Below are positions 14,999-16,761 of a DNA stretch of 16,761 nt, piece by piece. The translations under genes and the position numbers were made by a program. This stretch comes from Promethearchaeota archaeon (GTDB taxonomy: Archaea > Asgardarchaeota > Lokiarchaeia > Sigyniarchaeales > SOKP01), in the NCBI GenBank assembly GCA_030606095.1, contig JAUWHC010000017.1, positions 1 to 16,761 of the forward strand, read 5' to 3'. A model generated the notes under the pieces. The model was not told the DNA's origin. It saw nothing but the letters and a program-made list of their open reading frames with translations, and searched no databases. The first letter of the stretch is position 1. The number at the start of each line of letters is the position of its first letter.

Positions 14999-16375
14999 AT
15001 GGCGTTTAAGAAACTAGGGAGAGATCTAGAGAACTTAATGCGAAAATTACGAGGTTTACCAAAGATAGATAAAGATGCAATTAACATGATAGTACAATCA
15101 TTGCAACGAAGTCTATTAGAGTCGGATGTACAAGTGGAGTTAGTTTTTCAGATGACTGAAAATATAAAAAAAGAGGCAAGAAATACTGATCTTCAAAGAG
15201 CAAGAAGAAAAGATTTCGTAATTAAACTTGTTCATGACGAATTGGTTAAAACTATCGGAGGGAAATCTGCTCCCATTAGAATAAAACCAGGGAAAAGTAA
15301 CGTGATTTTACTTGTTGGAATTCAAGGATCAGGCAAAACTACTACTGTTGGTAAGTTGGCACGTTTTTATAAAAATAAAGGGTATAAAGTAGCTACTGTC
15401 ACAACAGACACATGGCGTCCAGGGGCTTATGAACAGCTTATTCAACTAACAGAACAAATCGGGGTCAAATGCTATGGAAATCCTAATGAAAAAAATGCAA
15501 TTAAACTTGCCGTAAGAGAAACTAAAAAAGCGATAAATGATGGACATAACATAATTATCGTGGATACTGCTGGGCGCCATAAGGAAGAGAAAGAATTAAT
15601 GAAAGAGATGGAAAAAATTGAGAAAAGTTTAAAGCCTAACGAAGTAATCCTCGTAATTGACGGAAGTATAGGTCAACAAGCTTATTCGCAAGCAGAAGAA
15701 TTCGCAAAAACCACAAATATTGGTAGTATAATCGTAACAAAATTAGATGGAACCGCTAAAGGGGGTGGTGCTCTTTCTGCTTGTGCTGCGACTAATCAAT
15801 CTATAAGATTTATTGGTGTTGGGGAAAAACTGGATGATTTTGAAGAATTCAATTCAAGTACTTTTGTAGGCACTTTATTAGGTATACCAGATATAGAAGG
15901 TTTAGTAAAAAAAGTTGAGGAAGCTGAAATTGATGTAGACCCAGATATGGTTAAAAGAATGATGAAAGGTAAGTTCACCCTAGATGACCTTTACCTACAA
16001 TTAAAAAGCATAAAAAAAGTAGGTAAGATGAAAAATATTTTAGCTATGGTTGGAGGAGGAAATATTCCTGACGCTTTAACTGATGACGCTGAGAAGAATT
16101 TAGAAAAATGGCGCGTGGTTTTAGATTCTATGACTTCGGAAGAAAAGTTCGATCCAAAAATTATCAAAAAAACCAGAAAAAGAAGAATTGCTCTCGGAAG
16201 CGGTACAGATTATGCTACAATAAATAGAATGCTCGATCAATATAACCAAATGAAAAAGTTCTTCAAAAAAGCCTTACAGATGCAAAAGAAAGGTAAAGGA
16301 ATGCCGGGTATTCCAGGAATGGGAAAGCAAGGAGCACAATTTATGAACAAACTAGGAAAGGATTTTAAATTTTAA
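14999..16375 (+). CDS. srp54: Signal recognition particle GTPase SRP54
   Basis: Binds signal sequences and 7S RNA and delivers ribosomes to the membrane receptor FtsY. Seen: an N domain (about 1-90), and a G domain with the P-loop GIQGSGKT at 107-114, DTAGR at 189-193 (G3) and TKLDG at 247-251 (G4). The TTDTWRPGAYEQL segment is characteristic of SRP GTPases. A C-terminal M domain (about 300-458) is rich in Met and Lys, with GKFTLDDLYLQL and the MPGIPGMG stretch. Length 458 is usual for archaeal SRP54. It is followed by TrmY only 13 bases later, so the two are probably co-transcribed, and it is divergent from aIF5A with about 155 bp between starts. Confidence 0.96.
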   Translation: MAFKKLGRDLENLMRKLRGLPKIDKDAINMIVQSLQRSLLESDVQVELVFQMTENIKKEARNTDLQRARRKDFVIKLVHDELVKTIGGKSAPIRIKPGKSNVILLVGIQGSGKTTTVGKLARFYKNKGYKVATVTTDTWRPGAYEQLIQLTEQIGVKCYGNPNEKNAIKLAVRETKKAINDGHNIIIVDTAGRHKEEKELMKEMEKIEKSLKPNEVILVIDGSIGQQAYSQAEEFAKTTNIGSIIVTKLDGTAKGGGALSACAATNQSIRFIGVGEKLDDFEEFNSSTFVGTLLGIPDIEGLVKKVEEAEIDVDPDMVKRMMKGKFTLDDLYLQLKSIKKVGKMKNILAMVGGGNIPDALTDDAEKNLEKWRVVLDSMTSEEKFDPKIIKKTRKRRIALGSGTDYATINRMLDQYNQMKKFFKKALQMQKKGKGMPGIPGMGKQGAQFMNKLGKDFKF

Positions 16376-16388
16376 ATATAATTAGAAT

Positions 16389-16761
16389 TTGATAAATTTG
16401 GTTAATTTTCTAATACTTCTTGAGAAAAACCCTAAATTTTCTAAAAGCAATATAGATGTAGGAAAAACTCCCATTTATGTGTATAATTTATGTTCTATAA
16501 TACGGGAATCGTTTTGTTTATCTTATTCAATCAGAAAAAATAATAACTTATACCTTTATTTTAAATCACTTCAACTTCTAATAAAGTACGAGGGCAATAA
16601 GTTGAGATTTCTAGGTTCTGATGAGAGGTCTCAAGCATTACTTTTAAAAAGAGCATTAGAAAAAAAAAATGGGAATGAAAAAGTAAAAAATCAAGAATGG
16701 GAAAAATCTACTCCTGGTATTTTTATTAAGAGAATACCAAATTCTGGTTCTATTTTAGAAA
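16389..16761 (+). CDS. trmY: tRNA pseudouridine-54 N1-methyltransferase TrmY, N-terminal part
   Basis: A SPOUT-class enzyme that methylates N1 of pseudouridine 54 in the T-loop of archaeal tRNA. The window holds about 124 codons and then ends; the catalytic knot region lies beyond the edge. Seen: the family segments NLCSIIRESFCLSYSIRKN, where homologues have LLCRCVSDAFFLSHDIRRD, then GSDERSQALLLKRALE and the STPGIFIKR motif. Together these match the TrmY N-terminal half in order. The frame opens after a TAG at 16383-16385, so the start must be TTG at 16389 (or TTG at 16398); there is no ATG near. It begins 13 bases after the SRP54 stop codon and probably shares its transcript. Confidence 0.85.
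   Translation, partial: MINLVNFLILLEKNPKFSKSNIDVGKTPIYVYNLCSIIRESFCLSYSIRKNNNLYLYFKSLQLLIKYEGNKLRFLGSDERSQALLLKRALEKKNGNEKVKNQEWEKSTPGIFIKRIPNSGSILE

Noticed and set aside
1..16761. tRNA genes, CRISPR arrays or insertion sequences
   Set aside because: I saw no T-loop (GGTTCAAATC-like) sequence in a cloverleaf context, no regularly spaced direct repeats and no transposase motifs; all spacers are short and AT-rich.

Overview
The window is an AT-rich archaeal segment. Archaeal origin is clear from gene content: SRP54, hypusine-type aIF5A, FEN1 with a PCNA-binding tail, Nob1, a VAT/Cdc48 double-AAA ATPase, a HerA-like ATPase and the start of TrmY. Several genes also have a TATA-like element only 20-40 bp before the start codon, typical of archaeal leaderless or short-leader transcripts. 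The low GC, loose gene packing and mix of archaeal informational genes with B12/radical-SAM pairs and orphan proteins suggest an Asgard (Lokiarchaeia-like) genome. That assignment is inference and was not tested.

Layout. (1) 8-3014, plus strand: two tandem, paralogous cobalamin-binding radical SAM proteins 4 bp apart. (2) 3132-4283, minus: an orphan protein that I read as a nucleotidyltransferase of AbiEii-like type. It is followed on its own strand by a hairpin plus T-run terminator. (3) 4435-5112, plus: an unrecognised protein ending in a zinc ribbon, divergent from the previous gene. (4) 5212-6750, plus: a glycerol-kinase-like FGGY kinase with all the glycerol-contact residues. (5) 6852-7457, plus: a four-helix membrane protein of unknown role. 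(6) 7573-9099, plus: a HerA-like ATPase without nurA beside it. (7) 9091-14843, minus: a run of six information-processing genes, in transcription order aIF5A, NAD kinase, Nob1, FEN1, Cdc48 and a small winged-helix-like protein. (8) 14999 to the window end, plus: SRP54, then the N-terminal part of TrmY.

How they work together. The right half is a housekeeping block: translation (aIF5A), signal-recognition-particle targeting (SRP54), 18S/16S-type rRNA 3'-end maturation (Nob1), tRNA modification (TrmY), Okazaki fragment processing (FEN1), protein unfolding (Cdc48) and NADP supply (NAD kinase). NAD kinase and Nob1 overlap by 38 bp and must be co-transcribed. The left half is more accessory in character, with modification enzymes, an orphan nucleotidyltransferase, a zinc-ribbon protein, glycerol phosphorylation and a membrane protein. 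I see no rRNA, tRNA, CRISPR array, insertion sequence or phage module, and no gene-free stretch longer than about 160 bp.

The points most worth a second look are the orphan AbiEii-like gene and its zinc-ribbon divergent neighbour, the small winged-helix frame that lacks a normal start codon and overlaps herA tail to tail, and the duplicated B12-radical SAM pair.
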